From positions 1 to 49,066 of IMG/VR virus record IMGVR_UViG_3300025151_000057: 49,066 nucleotides of DNA; one strand, 5' to 3'. Positions 6,815-15,306 of this stretch are shown here, piece after piece (within the stretch, counting starts at the first letter, position 1; every line of letters starts with the position of its first letter). This DNA is from a virus. The position numbers were made by a program, and so were the translations under genes. A model generated the notes under the pieces. The model searched no databases. It was not told the origin of the DNA and was given only the letters and a program-made list of their open reading frames with translations.

Positions 6815-8581
6815 GTGATTGACCTAACATCTGAACTACATATCGAGCGGCTTTATCATGCGATTCAATCTGCTAGGGACGGAATGCGTCCATTTCGCAG
6901 AAATCGAAATGAGATGTTGCGCGAATATGTCGGTACTCATCACAATGGCAATGGAGCCAATTTCGAGGTCCTTGTTAATTTATTGGCAATGACAGCTGAT
7001 GTTTATACGATCGGCCTTGCCGCAAATAACCCCAAAGTCACAATCACAACTGAGGACAAAAACCTGCTTGCATTTGCAAATAGGTTTAAAGTTGGGATCA
7101 ATAATCAGATTAAAGAAATGAGATTTTCCGAGACTTTGCAACACATTGTCTTGGATTCTTTGTTTGGGGTAGGCATTTCAAAAACTCACTTGGCAGAATC
7201 AGATCCTATTCAGCTAGAAGATGATGTTTGGGCCGACACGGGTAAGCTTTATGTTTCCAGAATTTCCGTTGACGACTTTGTTATAGATTTGACTGCAAAA
7301 GAAGCCAGAAGATGTAAATTCATGGCTGACGAATATCGTGTTTCTTGGGAAAGAGTTAAGAACCACCCAGCTTTTGACAAGAAAATTATTGATAAAATGT
7401 CACCGTCTTCAAAGCACGATCGCGATGACGAACAAGCAAACGACATATCAACGGGAAGTCTTACAGACGAAGATGAATACGAACCAATGGTCGATCTAAT
7501 TGACGTTTGGTTGCCAGATCTCCAAGCAATAGCCACATTTCCAAGGCATAGGATGACCAAACCGCTTGTGGTCTTGCCTTGGAATGGGCCAGAGGGCGGT
7601 CCTTTTGACTTGCTTAGCTTTTCAGATGTTCCGGACAATGTCTTGCCTTCTTCGCCAATGTCAAACCTTTTTGCTTTGCACAGGCTTTACAACGGATTGC
7701 TGAGAAAGCAAGCTCGTCAGGCAAAGCGTCAGAAGACAAACCCAGCATACAGGCCAGACGCTCAAGATGATGCAAATCGTCTTAAAAAAGCTTCTGACGG
7801 TGAATGGGTAAAGGTCAAAGATCCTTCGGGCGTAAACATTATCCAGCAAGGTGGTGTAGCTCAAGAAAACGTAGCGTTCTCCATTGGGATTATGGATCTG
7901 TTTGACCGGCAGGCAGGCAATTTGTCGGCAATGGCTGGCTTGGGGGCGCAGACAGCAACAGTTGGTCAAGAGGAATTAATACACGCAGCTGTGTCTCGAA
8001 AAGAAGCAAAAATGCAGCAACGTGTTCATGCTTTTACTGCAAGCATTATGGGTAAAATAGGCCATATGATGTGGGCAGACGAGTTTTTGTCTATACCTGG
8101 ACAAGTCGAAGCAGTACCTGGATCAGGAATTTTGGTTGACAGCTCTTGGACACCAGAACTTAGGGAAGGCGATTTCTGGCAATACAATTTTGACATAAGT
8201 CCAGGCTCTACCCAATACGAGTCTGATGAAGCAAAAATATCTAAGCTTGAAAGGGCTATGGAGCGTCTTGAGGGTATGTACCCAATGATTCAGGCCCAAG
8301 GTGGTGACATTGACGTTGAGTCGCTGACTCGCGTTTACGCAGAGTATTTACAGATACCCGAGCTGGAAAACGTCATTACCTTCGGAAATAACCAGCAAGG
8401 TGGTTTAATGGGTGGTCAGGATCAGGGACAAATGGGGCCAAGAAACACAACGCATACCTCAATTAGGAAAAACATTCCAACTGGGGGAAGCCCACAGGCG
8501 AGAAATCAAGCATTGCAGCAAAGTGCGTATGGCAATGCGACACAAAACCAAATGCAAGCATTATCGAGGCCGGTAGCATGA
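6815..8581 (+). CDS. Portal protein
   Basis: A 588-residue protein between the terminase and scaffold genes, of typical portal size, with an alpha-rich core, the long stretch of small and acidic residues around DVWLPDLQAIATFPRH, and a Gln/Gly-rich C-terminal tail. It forms the dodecameric ring through which DNA enters and leaves. The start appears to be GTG at 6815, three bases after the terminase stop; no strong ribosome site is seen, so coupled translation is likely. Its stop lies within the next gene's ATGA. Assignment rests on size, order and overall character rather than a short diagnostic motif. Confidence 0.85.
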   Translation: MIDLTSELHIERLYHAIQSARDGMRPFRRNRNEMLREYVGTHHNGNGANFEVLVNLLAMTADVYTIGLAANNPKVTITTEDKNLLAFANRFKVGINNQIKEMRFSETLQHIVLDSLFGVGISKTHLAESDPIQLEDDVWADTGKLYVSRISVDDFVIDLTAKEARRCKFMADEYRVSWERVKNHPAFDKKIIDKMSPSSKHDRDDEQANDISTGSLTDEDEYEPMVDLIDVWLPDLQAIATFPRHRMTKPLVVLPWNGPEGGPFDLLSFSDVPDNVLPSSPMSNLFALHRLYNGLLRKQARQAKRQKTNPAYRPDAQDDANRLKKASDGEWVKVKDPSGVNIIQQGGVAQENVAFSIGIMDLFDRQAGNLSAMAGLGAQTATVGQEELIHAAVSRKEAKMQQRVHAFTASIMGKIGHMMWADEFLSIPGQVEAVPGSGILVDSSWTPELREGDFWQYNFDISPGSTQYESDEAKISKLERAMERLEGMYPMIQAQGGDIDVESLTRVYAEYLQIPELENVITFGNNQQGGLMGGQDQGQMGPRNTTHTSIRKNIPTGGSPQARNQALQQSAYGNATQNQMQALSRPVA

Positions 8582-8922
8582 CCCAGAAGCAAACGTACAA
8601 GACAAGTAAGGGATTTAGGACCGTTTTTGGAAAAGTAAAGCCAAATTTCAAGAAAAACAAAAGTGACGTTTTTCACGTTCCTAATGTAAATAACGCAATT
8701 AGCCAAGCTAACCCACTTGAATCGACGAGCATCGGTGTTCATCGCTCTCAGGTCGCAGAATTTAATAAAATGTACAAAGATGCCGGTATTGTTGGTGCTA
8801 TGCACAAAGAAAACGGAAATCTTGTACTTGAAAGTCGAAAAGCTAGGAATGAAGTGTTAAAATTGAGGGGATGCAGGGATAATGATGCCGGATACGGCGA
8901 TTATTGCGGTGAAAACAATTAG
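8578..8922 (+). CDS. Conserved-position hypothetical protein between portal and scaffold
   Basis: A 114-residue basic protein with no recognised domain. It begins with a Lys-rich segment, is rich in Asn and ends with two Cys in CRDNDAGYGDYC, a possible metal site. The ATGA overlap with the portal stop ties its translation to portal. Genes in this slot are often minor head or assembly factors. Confidence 0.75.
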   Translation: MTQKQTYKTSKGFRTVFGKVKPNFKKNKSDVFHVPNVNNAISQANPLESTSIGVHRSQVAEFNKMYKDAGIVGAMHKENGNLVLESRKARNEVLKLRGCRDNDAGYGDYCGENN

Positions 8923-8934
8923 GAGATGGAAGAT

Positions 8935-9909
8935 ATGGCTGAGACGAAAGTACCACCAAAAACAGAACAGTTAATTAGCGAAGACGGGGTCCTTGACGAA
9001 AAAGCTGCGGGTGAAGCTATCGACAAGGTGATGAATGAAATGAACAAAGAGCTGCAACCAATTGCAGCAGAAAAAACAGATCCACCAGTTGATGCTGATG
9101 GTGATGATAATTCCAAGCTTGATGACCAAACCAAGCTTGATGGCGGCTGGACGGAAACGGACGAAATGCGTGAGTTGATAGAAAGCCTTGGCTATTCAGA
9201 GGAAGATATTTCTGAATTTTCAGGGCCGGAAGAGCTTGAGCGTCACGTTCGGCTTATGGATCGAGAGATCAAAAGACGGGTTCAGCCAGGACAAGAGCAA
9301 GAAGATGCTTTAGAAGCTGATGAAATTTTCCGGCAGAAAGAAGCAAAACAGGAGCAAATTGATGAACAATATCGAGAGAATGGCAAGTTTGCTAAAGCTC
9401 CCGAAGAATTGCCATCGCTTGATCCTGATGAATTTGATGAAAGATTGATTGAGGTTTTAAATGCTCGCGATGCTAAGATCAGGGAATTAGAAAACCGATT
9501 AAATGATTCGTACCAAGGCAGTGTTTTGTCAGATTTTGACAATCTTGTTGATAATCTTGGATACGAAGAACTATTCGGCAATTCTGAAGACCTGAAACCA
9601 GAGGAGCGAGAGCAGCGGTCCAGATTGTTTGAAGAGTACAAAGAGATCTACAACATCATGGAGGCCCGTGGAAAGTCTGTTAAAGGCAAAAGCGTCAATC
9701 GAGGAATTGTTTTGCGAGCTTTAAATTTAGAGTTTGCAGATGAAATTAAAAAGAAAACTCGCCGTGATTTAACCAAAAAGGTCAAAAGGCAGCAAAGCAG
9801 GATAACTGGGAGTAGTCGTCGTTCCGCTAACAAGGCATACGACGGGCCTATCGAAAAGCATCCTGAGTTGATTCAAGCCTTTAAAGATTTTGAGGCTGAA
9901 AACGGCTAA
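8935..9909 (+). CDS. Capsid scaffold protein
   Basis: A 324-residue protein immediately upstream of the major capsid gene. It is strongly acidic in the first two thirds, rich in Glu/Gln/Lys heptad-like sequence expected to form coiled coils (about residues 80-170), and ends with a basic segment (KKVKRQQSRITGSSRR) like the capsid-binding end of phage scaffolds. I start it at ATG 8935, nine bases after AGGAG; the ATG at 8926 abuts that site and would be too close. It would direct procapsid assembly and then be lost. Confidence 0.85.
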   Translation: MAETKVPPKTEQLISEDGVLDEKAAGEAIDKVMNEMNKELQPIAAEKTDPPVDADGDDNSKLDDQTKLDGGWTETDEMRELIESLGYSEEDISEFSGPEELERHVRLMDREIKRRVQPGQEQEDALEADEIFRQKEAKQEQIDEQYRENGKFAKAPEELPSLDPDEFDERLIEVLNARDAKIRELENRLNDSYQGSVLSDFDNLVDNLGYEELFGNSEDLKPEEREQRSRLFEEYKEIYNIMEARGKSVKGKSVNRGIVLRALNLEFADEIKKKTRRDLTKKVKRQQSRITGSSRRSANKAYDGPIEKHPELIQAFKDFEAENG

Positions 9910-9922
9910 AAATAAGGATTTT
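9910..9922 (+). promoter_or_regulatory. Leader element AAATAAGGATTTT upstream of the capsid gene
   Basis: The 13-base sequence AAATAAGGATTTT lies just before the major capsid ATG and is repeated exactly at 42801-42813 before the SSB-like gene. It contains the ribosome-binding AAGGA. Two genes whose products are needed in large amounts share it, so it may be a strong translation enhancer; the AAGGAU core also resembles CsrA target sequences, and the phage encodes CsrA. Confidence 0.45.
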
Positions 9923-9927
9923 TAGAC

Positions 9928-10983
9928 ATGGCTCTATACCATCATCAAATCGACGATTTTGTCGAATTAACACTTAATAAATTCAAAAAAGACGAGTGGG
10001 TCGATCTTTCCATGCCTTTGCAGGAATACAAGTTCGCCGGTCGGGTTTTTGAATCAAAGAAAAAAGCAGAGCGCGGTGGCGCACGTTTGGAATGGAAACT
10101 GCGAACTAAAAACCAAGGTACTGCAAAGCACTCTGGCTTGTTTGCCGTTGACGACACCAATCGTCGAAACGTAATGACCAACGGAAAGCAGGAGTGGTCA
10201 AAGCAAACCGTAAATTACATTTACGACATCGACGAAGAAAATTTCCAAAGTGGTCCTGAGACAATCATTCGCGAAATGCAATTGCTTGAGCAAGGGCTAT
10301 ACAATGATTTCTTTGAGCTAATGGAAACCGCAATGTGGACGGCTCCATCGTCAAGTTCACTTGACCCAATGCCGCCTGCCGGTATTCCATTCTGGTTGCA
10401 AAAAAATGCAACTCTTGGATTTACTGGTGGAAACCCAGCTGGTTGGTCTAACGGTGCTGGAAGTGTTGATTGCAACACTTACGATCGTTGGAAGAACTAC
10501 AGCGGTACTTATAAGCAGGTAAGCCGAGACGATCTGATTGAAAAGGTTGTCAACGCTTGCGACTTCACCTATTTCAAAGCTCCAAGAAGCTATGCTGAAA
10601 TTGGTGGTGGTGCGCCTGACTATGAGTTTGTGACTGTTCACTCAGTGTTGGCAACAATGCGTCGGCTTTTGCAAGCTGGTAATGACAACCTTGGTGCTGA
10701 TGTCGCAAAGTGGGCTGGAAATGTGTTAATCAAAGGAAACCCTGTTGATTGGTGTCCTGCGATTACTGACACAAGCTCTGAGGCTTACGACTCTCAAGCT
10801 CCGTTCTACGGAATTAACTGGAAGAAGTTTGAATACTACTTCAAAACTGGTCGAAACATGATCAAGCACCCTCCGGTCAAAGCTGCAAACCAGCACACCG
10901 TTCGGGAGCGACACATGGACAACTGGGGCAACTTTGTTTGTTACGATCGTCGCCAGGGTGGTTTCGTCTTTTACGTTGCCTAA
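9928..10983 (+). CDS. Major capsid protein (HK97-like)
   Basis: A 351-residue protein located right after the scaffold gene, of normal length for an HK97-fold capsid subunit. The N-terminal arm is charged (FKKDEWVDLSMPLQEY), followed by a long central domain rich in aromatic residues and a C-terminal part with RERHMDNWGNFVCYDRRQ. It assembles hexamers and pentamers of the head. Translation starts at ATG 9928 after the AAATAAGGATTTT leader shared with the SSB-like gene. A short hairpin TTTGA-TTT-TCAAA and an AT-rich gap separate it from the next gene. Confidence 0.9.
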   Translation: MALYHHQIDDFVELTLNKFKKDEWVDLSMPLQEYKFAGRVFESKKKAERGGARLEWKLRTKNQGTAKHSGLFAVDDTNRRNVMTNGKQEWSKQTVNYIYDIDEENFQSGPETIIREMQLLEQGLYNDFFELMETAMWTAPSSSSLDPMPPAGIPFWLQKNATLGFTGGNPAGWSNGAGSVDCNTYDRWKNYSGTYKQVSRDDLIEKVVNACDFTYFKAPRSYAEIGGGAPDYEFVTVHSVLATMRRLLQAGNDNLGADVAKWAGNVLIKGNPVDWCPAITDTSSEAYDSQAPFYGINWKKFEYYFKTGRNMIKHPPVKAANQHTVRERHMDNWGNFVCYDRRQGGFVFYVA

Positions 10984-11039
10984 TTAGGCAAGCAAGACGT
11001 TTGATTTTCAAATTTCAATAAATATACGAGGGAAATAAG

Positions 11040-11903
11040 ATGCAACTCTTAAACAAACATGAAAACCAAAACGGTCGAGGTTTAACCTTCGATCTTTGGA
11101 AAAACTTTCCAGCGGACGAAATTCTCATCCGCAAGGATTCAAACGTAGGAATCGGGTGTCAGCTTGACCCAGCCGCTTCTCCTTATGCCGCAGCAAGTGC
11201 GACAAACACTGTTGCTGGATCTGGAGCAAGAGCGTTCACCGATGCTACATCGTCAATTAGCGGATTGACGCAAGCTCAATACGCGGGCGGTGCTGGAATG
11301 CGAATGCTGGCTTCGGCTGACAACGGTGCTGCGGAACTTCAGCTTGGTGGTGGCGGTGAACCGTTTATCATTTCAGATGCGGCTGCTGACGTTAAGGAAT
11401 TGGTTTTGGAATGCCATTTCCGAGTCAACTCTGTGACCGCAGATGATGGTGCGTTTTTCATCGGCTTGGCTTCAGCGCAAACACTTGACGGCGATTTGAT
11501 TGCCGACAACGGTGCTGCTCCTGCCGATGTTGACTTGATTGGCTTGTTCCATGCTCATGCCGACACAACCGGCGTGGACATGGTTTACCAAAAAGCCGGC
11601 GGTGGGCTAATTACCCACGAAACTGACTTTGCAACGATTGCTGCCGATACTTGGTATGTCTTTGGAATGCGGTATTTGCCACAAACCAAAAAGATTGACT
11701 TGTATTGGGGAACTGGTGATCGCACGACAATGGCTGTTGCTAAGGATGCAAATCCAATTGTTTCGACAGACATTGACGATGCTACCTTCCCCGATGGTGA
11801 AGGTCTTTGCCCAACCTTTGTGATCAAAGGTGGACATGCTGATGACAAAACTTTGGACATCAGAACTTTTGCGGCTGCTCAGGTGGCTTACCCGACAGAT
11901 TAA
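11040..11903 (+). CDS. Putative capsid decoration or head-fibre protein with lectin-like fold
   Basis: A 287-residue, Ala/Gly/Asp-rich protein directly after the major capsid gene. Its sequence, with alternating strands and motifs such as LVLECHFRVNSV and WYVFGMRYLPQTKKIDLYWG, reads like a concanavalin/jelly-roll beta sandwich. Position and composition suggest a protein that decorates the head surface in many copies. GAGGGAAATAAG precedes the ATG. A double hairpin begins at its stop codon, so the head genes may end as a unit here. Confidence 0.75.
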   Translation: MQLLNKHENQNGRGLTFDLWKNFPADEILIRKDSNVGIGCQLDPAASPYAAASATNTVAGSGARAFTDATSSISGLTQAQYAGGAGMRMLASADNGAAELQLGGGGEPFIISDAAADVKELVLECHFRVNSVTADDGAFFIGLASAQTLDGDLIADNGAAPADVDLIGLFHAHADTTGVDMVYQKAGGGLITHETDFATIAADTWYVFGMRYLPQTKKIDLYWGTGDRTTMAVAKDANPIVSTDIDDATFPDGEGLCPTFVIKGGHADDKTLDIRTFAAAQVAYPTD

Positions 11904-11970
11904 CGGTTCGTGACCGTTTCTCCAGAGCCTCCCTTGCAGTTCCTTCCATCTCCAAGGGAGGCTCACTTTT
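11902..11970 (+). terminator. Tandem hairpins after the head genes
   Basis: AACGGT/ACCGTT (11902-11907 and 11913-11918) overlaps the stop codon and is followed by a perfect 12-bp stem, GAGCCTCCCTTG/CAAGGGAGGCTC (11925-11936 and 11953-11964), then ACTTTT. The T-run is short, so it may only reduce read-through or protect the upstream 3' end, giving high head-gene and lower tail-gene levels. Confidence 0.7.
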
Positions 11971-11982
11971 AGGAAATTAAAT

Positions 11983-13008
11983 ATGCCAATATTAAATGAC
12001 GGTACGCCAGTTTCGGGTTCAAGTGCGCCTGAAATGACAATTAGTTATACCGAAATAGCTGCTGAGGTTGGCGACTTGCTTGGTATTGGAAGGACTCCAA
12101 GTTCTTGGTCTTCAATAGAAGAAGATCGAGTTGATTCAATAATTAAGTCTGGTTTGAGACAGGTTTATTATCCGCAGCGAGAAGCTGGATCGACTTACAC
12201 TTGGTCGTGGATGCGACCTGAAGCAAAAATTGTAACAACCGCAGCTTACGATACCGGAACGGTTGAAATAGCCTCGGGTGTCGTTACGTTGTCAGGTGGC
12301 GTTTGGCCTGACTGGGCTGATGAAGGCGAATTGCATATTGGAAGCCAAATTTACACAGTCAAAACAAGAGACTCGGATACGCAGGTAACTCTTGACGATC
12401 TAACTATTTCAAATGCTGCCGGAGCAACATACAGTTTGAGCAGGCCGTCTTACGATCTGCCAGCTGGATTTGATGGAAACTTTGACGGAAACTTGCACTA
12501 CAAGACAGGCGACAACACGCTGTGGCCGTCTATCGTTATGGTTTCTCCTTCAATGTTGAGAGGTAAAAAGCAGATTTACAATGAAACAGACAGGCCATTG
12601 TATGCAGCTGTCCAGCCAAAGCAGTTTGTTGCGGCAACTGGACAAAGGTGGCAAATCACGTTTCATCCTTCGCCGAACGGTTCATATACATTCTACGGGA
12701 GGTACATGGTTCGTCCGGCAATGATCGACAATACAGACAAGTACCCTCTGGGCGGTTCTGCAATGGCAGAAGTGTTTTTGGAGTCATGCCTGGCTGTTGC
12801 CGAGAAGCGATTTATAGAAGACACGCAAATACATCAAAAGGAATTTCAGCAACTGCTGATTCAGGCAATAGACCATGACGCAAATGCGTTCTCGGCTGAT
12901 TTCTTGGGGTACAATTCAGATAATTCAGAATGTGCCGACCTTTATCACAATGGTCGGCGGGTTGGCAACGCAATTCACTCATACGAGGGAGTCGTTTACT
13001 ACGACTGA
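11983..13008 (+). CDS. Head-tail connector / neck protein
   Basis: A 341-residue protein. The N-terminal helices (SYTEIAAEVGDLLGIG, then EEDRVDSIIKSGLRQVYYP) match the helical layout of head-completion adaptors that bind below the portal, while residues 90-130 form an inserted small beta domain (GTVEIASGVVTLSGG). The C-terminal half is alpha/beta and ends with a helix. It lies directly after the head genes, as adaptors do in podoviruses. TTTTAGGAAATTAAAT precedes the ATG. Confidence 0.7.
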   Translation: MPILNDGTPVSGSSAPEMTISYTEIAAEVGDLLGIGRTPSSWSSIEEDRVDSIIKSGLRQVYYPQREAGSTYTWSWMRPEAKIVTTAAYDTGTVEIASGVVTLSGGVWPDWADEGELHIGSQIYTVKTRDSDTQVTLDDLTISNAAGATYSLSRPSYDLPAGFDGNFDGNLHYKTGDNTLWPSIVMVSPSMLRGKKQIYNETDRPLYAAVQPKQFVAATGQRWQITFHPSPNGSYTFYGRYMVRPAMIDNTDKYPLGGSAMAEVFLESCLAVAEKRFIEDTQIHQKEFQQLLIQAIDHDANAFSADFLGYNSDNSECADLYHNGRRVGNAIHSYEGVVYYD

Positions 13009-13013
13009 AAACT

Positions 13014-13361
13014 ATGACAAATTTTTCAATAGCAGAAGCATATCAAGTTGGAACAGACGCAGATGGAAGTAGCAGTGATGCTATTGGCTACGGGGAATTT
13101 GATTGCGGAATGGTTTACATCCCGAATGGATCTACGATTACGTCACTGACATGGCTTGCGTCTGATTCACTTGGCGGGGAATACGAACCTGCAAAACACA
13201 CTGTAAATTCAGGCTTAACGCCTTTGACTTACGTTGCAACTGTCCAGACTGTTGCGGCAAATGGGGCGTACCCAATTCCACAGGACTTAGTTGGTGCTGT
13301 GGGTATCAAGGCTGTTGCAAATGCAGCAGGAGTTGTTTTAGTTAGCTTAAAAAGCAGATAA
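13014..13361 (+). CDS. Small beta-rich virion protein
   Basis: A 115-residue protein starting at ATG 13014, five bases after the previous stop. Sequence such as SSSDAIGYGEFDCGMVYIP and AAGVVLVSLKSR suggests a beta sandwich. The neighbouring 13371 gene has similar size and composition; both may be head-tail joining or capsid-associated components. No family recognised. Confidence 0.75.
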   Translation: MTNFSIAEAYQVGTDADGSSSDAIGYGEFDCGMVYIPNGSTITSLTWLASDSLGGEYEPAKHTVNSGLTPLTYVATVQTVAANGAYPIPQDLVGAVGIKAVANAAGVVLVSLKSR

Positions 13362-13370
13362 GGAAAGAAG

Positions 13371-13733
13371 ATGAGCGGACACAGAGCAGCACATGATTTG
13401 GCAAAGGCTCCATTGCAACTTTTAGATGGTGGCGATGCGAGTATCATTGGCATTGATCGTTTCGGCGGGATTGTTGAATTGGAAACCGCAGGAACAGAAA
13501 CTCGAACACTTGCCGATCCTGTTGGAAGTGGCTTGCGAGCGACTGTTCGCATGCGAGTTGACAACGGCAACTGTACGGTAACAGCCGCAAACGGATTGAA
13601 TGTGGCAGGAAACACTACTGCTGTTTTTGCAGACGTAGGCGACTTGCTTGACATGATCAGCGTTGAGACTGCCACAGCTGGCGTTTATCGCTGGGAAATT
13701 TTAGTAAATACTGGATCTGTAGCACTATCTTAA
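13371..13733 (+). CDS. Small beta-rich virion protein
   Basis: A 120-residue protein, ATG 13371 after AAGGAAAGAAG. It has alternating hydrophobic strands and ends in a pattern (CTVTAANGLNVAGNTTAVF) common in small phage structural beta domains. It sits between connector and tail-stabilisation genes and is probably in the virion. No specific role can be assigned. Confidence 0.75.
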   Translation: MSGHRAAHDLAKAPLQLLDGGDASIIGIDRFGGIVELETAGTETRTLADPVGSGLRATVRMRVDNGNCTVTAANGLNVAGNTTAVFADVGDLLDMISVETATAGVYRWEILVNTGSVALS

Positions 13734-13743
13734 GGATGTCAAA

Positions 13744-15306
13744 TTGCGAACTCTCGATCTTCATTTTCCTAATGAGGGCGTTAATCGGCGTATGGCCGAA
13801 AGACGGAATCCAAAGCGTGGGAGTTACCCATGCCCTTGGGCTGTAAATGTACGCCTTCAGGACAATATTGATCGACGTTTGCGAGGTGGCAGCCGGCCTG
13901 GATTAACCAAGTTTGTTTCCAGCGACTTGGGAACAACGATCAGCGATTTAGCATCCATAAATCTCTCTAGCTCTACTGGGGCGACAGAGGTTTTGTTTGC
14001 GCTGGTTGATTCTTCGATAAAGACTGTGACTGGCGGTGTTGTTGCGACTCCAGTTGGCTATTTAGGTGCTGACTCGGGAAGTGATGTTTTAACAGATCCT
14101 TCAGGAAACAAAATTCTTTCGGGGTCTGCCTCTGCTCCAAGCAGTGGGTTTTTGTTGACAGGCCAGCAAAAGGTTCTTGCTGTAGCGTCAGGTGCAATTA
14201 CAAGGCTTGATCCCAAGACAGGTAAGGTCGATACGATTATTGCTAGTGCTGGAACTGTACCCACTGGGTGTACGTTTGGTGCTATTTACAGGGACCGGTT
14301 GATCTTGTCGGGTGATGACAATGCGATTTATTGTTCCAAGTTAGGGGATTACTCAAACTGGGATTATGGTCGCGATGTTAGTGATTCAAGTCGTGCGATA
14401 ATGTGGCAGCTGGCTTTCGGTGGACAACTTGGACCACCTCCTACTGCTATGATTCCTTGCAAAGATAACTACATGCTAATGGGAAGCTCCAGAAGCTTGT
14501 GGGTTCTTAGGGGGGATCCAGCTACAGGTCAGTTGCAACGCATCTCGGAAAACACGGGGATAGTATCTTCTCGCGCTTGGTGCAAAGCCGAGAATACTGT
14601 TTTCTTTCTTTCTGAAGATGGTGTTTACAAGGTAGCAATAGACGGATCAGATTTTTCACCTTTATCTGAAACTCAGATTCCGAATGAGCTTAGGAATGTA
14701 AACACAGCTACAACGACTGTCTTAATGGGCTTTGAAAAGGCAAGAAATGCAATTCATGTCTACTTAAAGACTTCAGGTGGCAGTGATACTCATTGGGTGT
14801 ACGAGCTGGCGGCTCAGGCTTGGTGGCCTGTAAGACTTCAAGACAGCCATTCTCCATTGGCGGTTTGTCAGCACCAAGGCGAGCTTTTGCTTGCTGGCGG
14901 GGATGGATATGTCAGGTCAGTTGGTGGTGACGATGACGACGGGACTGCAATTGAAAGCCACGTCATTATTGGTCCTATGCGGCTTGGGTCAGAAGATCGC
15001 TCTGGGATCATCAATATGATGAGAGGAGTCCTGGCTAGTGGCAGTGGGACCGTGACGTGGAGAATTGTAGTTGGCGATCACGCAGAGCAAGCAGCTGACA
15101 ACGCAAAAGCAGCAATAGAAGCTTTTCAGTCAGGTGGTGTTTACTCAAGCTACGTGAAATTCTCTGACACTTGGGATGCTGGCCGTTCATTGGCTCAATT
15201 TCCAAGAACGGCAGGTTCGTGGGGCTGTATCTGGCTTCAATCAAATGCGAAATGGGGGCTGGAAGGAGCAAGTATGCAATTAAAACTTTCAGGTAGGTAC
15301 AGATAA
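13744..15306 (+). CDS. Tail/neck stabilisation protein with propeller-like repeats
   Basis: A 520-residue protein in the position of podovirus tail-tube or DNA-stabilisation proteins (T7 gp12- or P22 gp10-like by position and length). The N-terminus has a long basic strand region (MAERRNPKRGSYPCPW, then RRLRGGSRPG). Recurrent segments such as YRDRLILSGDDNAIYCSKLGD, SEDGVYKVAIDG and ELLLAGGDGYVRSVGG look like blades of a beta propeller. It starts with TTG at 13744; the nearby ATG at 13736 is out of frame, and TAAGGA lies at a suitable distance. The stop overlaps the next ATG by one base. Confidence 0.75.
   Translation: MRTLDLHFPNEGVNRRMAERRNPKRGSYPCPWAVNVRLQDNIDRRLRGGSRPGLTKFVSSDLGTTISDLASINLSSSTGATEVLFALVDSSIKTVTGGVVATPVGYLGADSGSDVLTDPSGNKILSGSASAPSSGFLLTGQQKVLAVASGAITRLDPKTGKVDTIIASAGTVPTGCTFGAIYRDRLILSGDDNAIYCSKLGDYSNWDYGRDVSDSSRAIMWQLAFGGQLGPPPTAMIPCKDNYMLMGSSRSLWVLRGDPATGQLQRISENTGIVSSRAWCKAENTVFFLSEDGVYKVAIDGSDFSPLSETQIPNELRNVNTATTTVLMGFEKARNAIHVYLKTSGGSDTHWVYELAAQAWWPVRLQDSHSPLAVCQHQGELLLAGGDGYVRSVGGDDDDGTAIESHVIIGPMRLGSEDRSGIINMMRGVLASGSGTVTWRIVVGDHAEQAADNAKAAIEAFQSGGVYSSYVKFSDTWDAGRSLAQFPRTAGSWGCIWLQSNAKWGLEGASMQLKLSGRYR

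Noticed and set aside
7249-7638. 129-codon minus-strand frame within portal
   Set aside because: Antisense to a core structural gene with no start signal or independent evidence.
13229-13675. 148-codon minus-strand frame
   Set aside because: Spans two well-supported + strand genes and their gap; Ala/Pro/Ser-rich shadow sequence with no domain.
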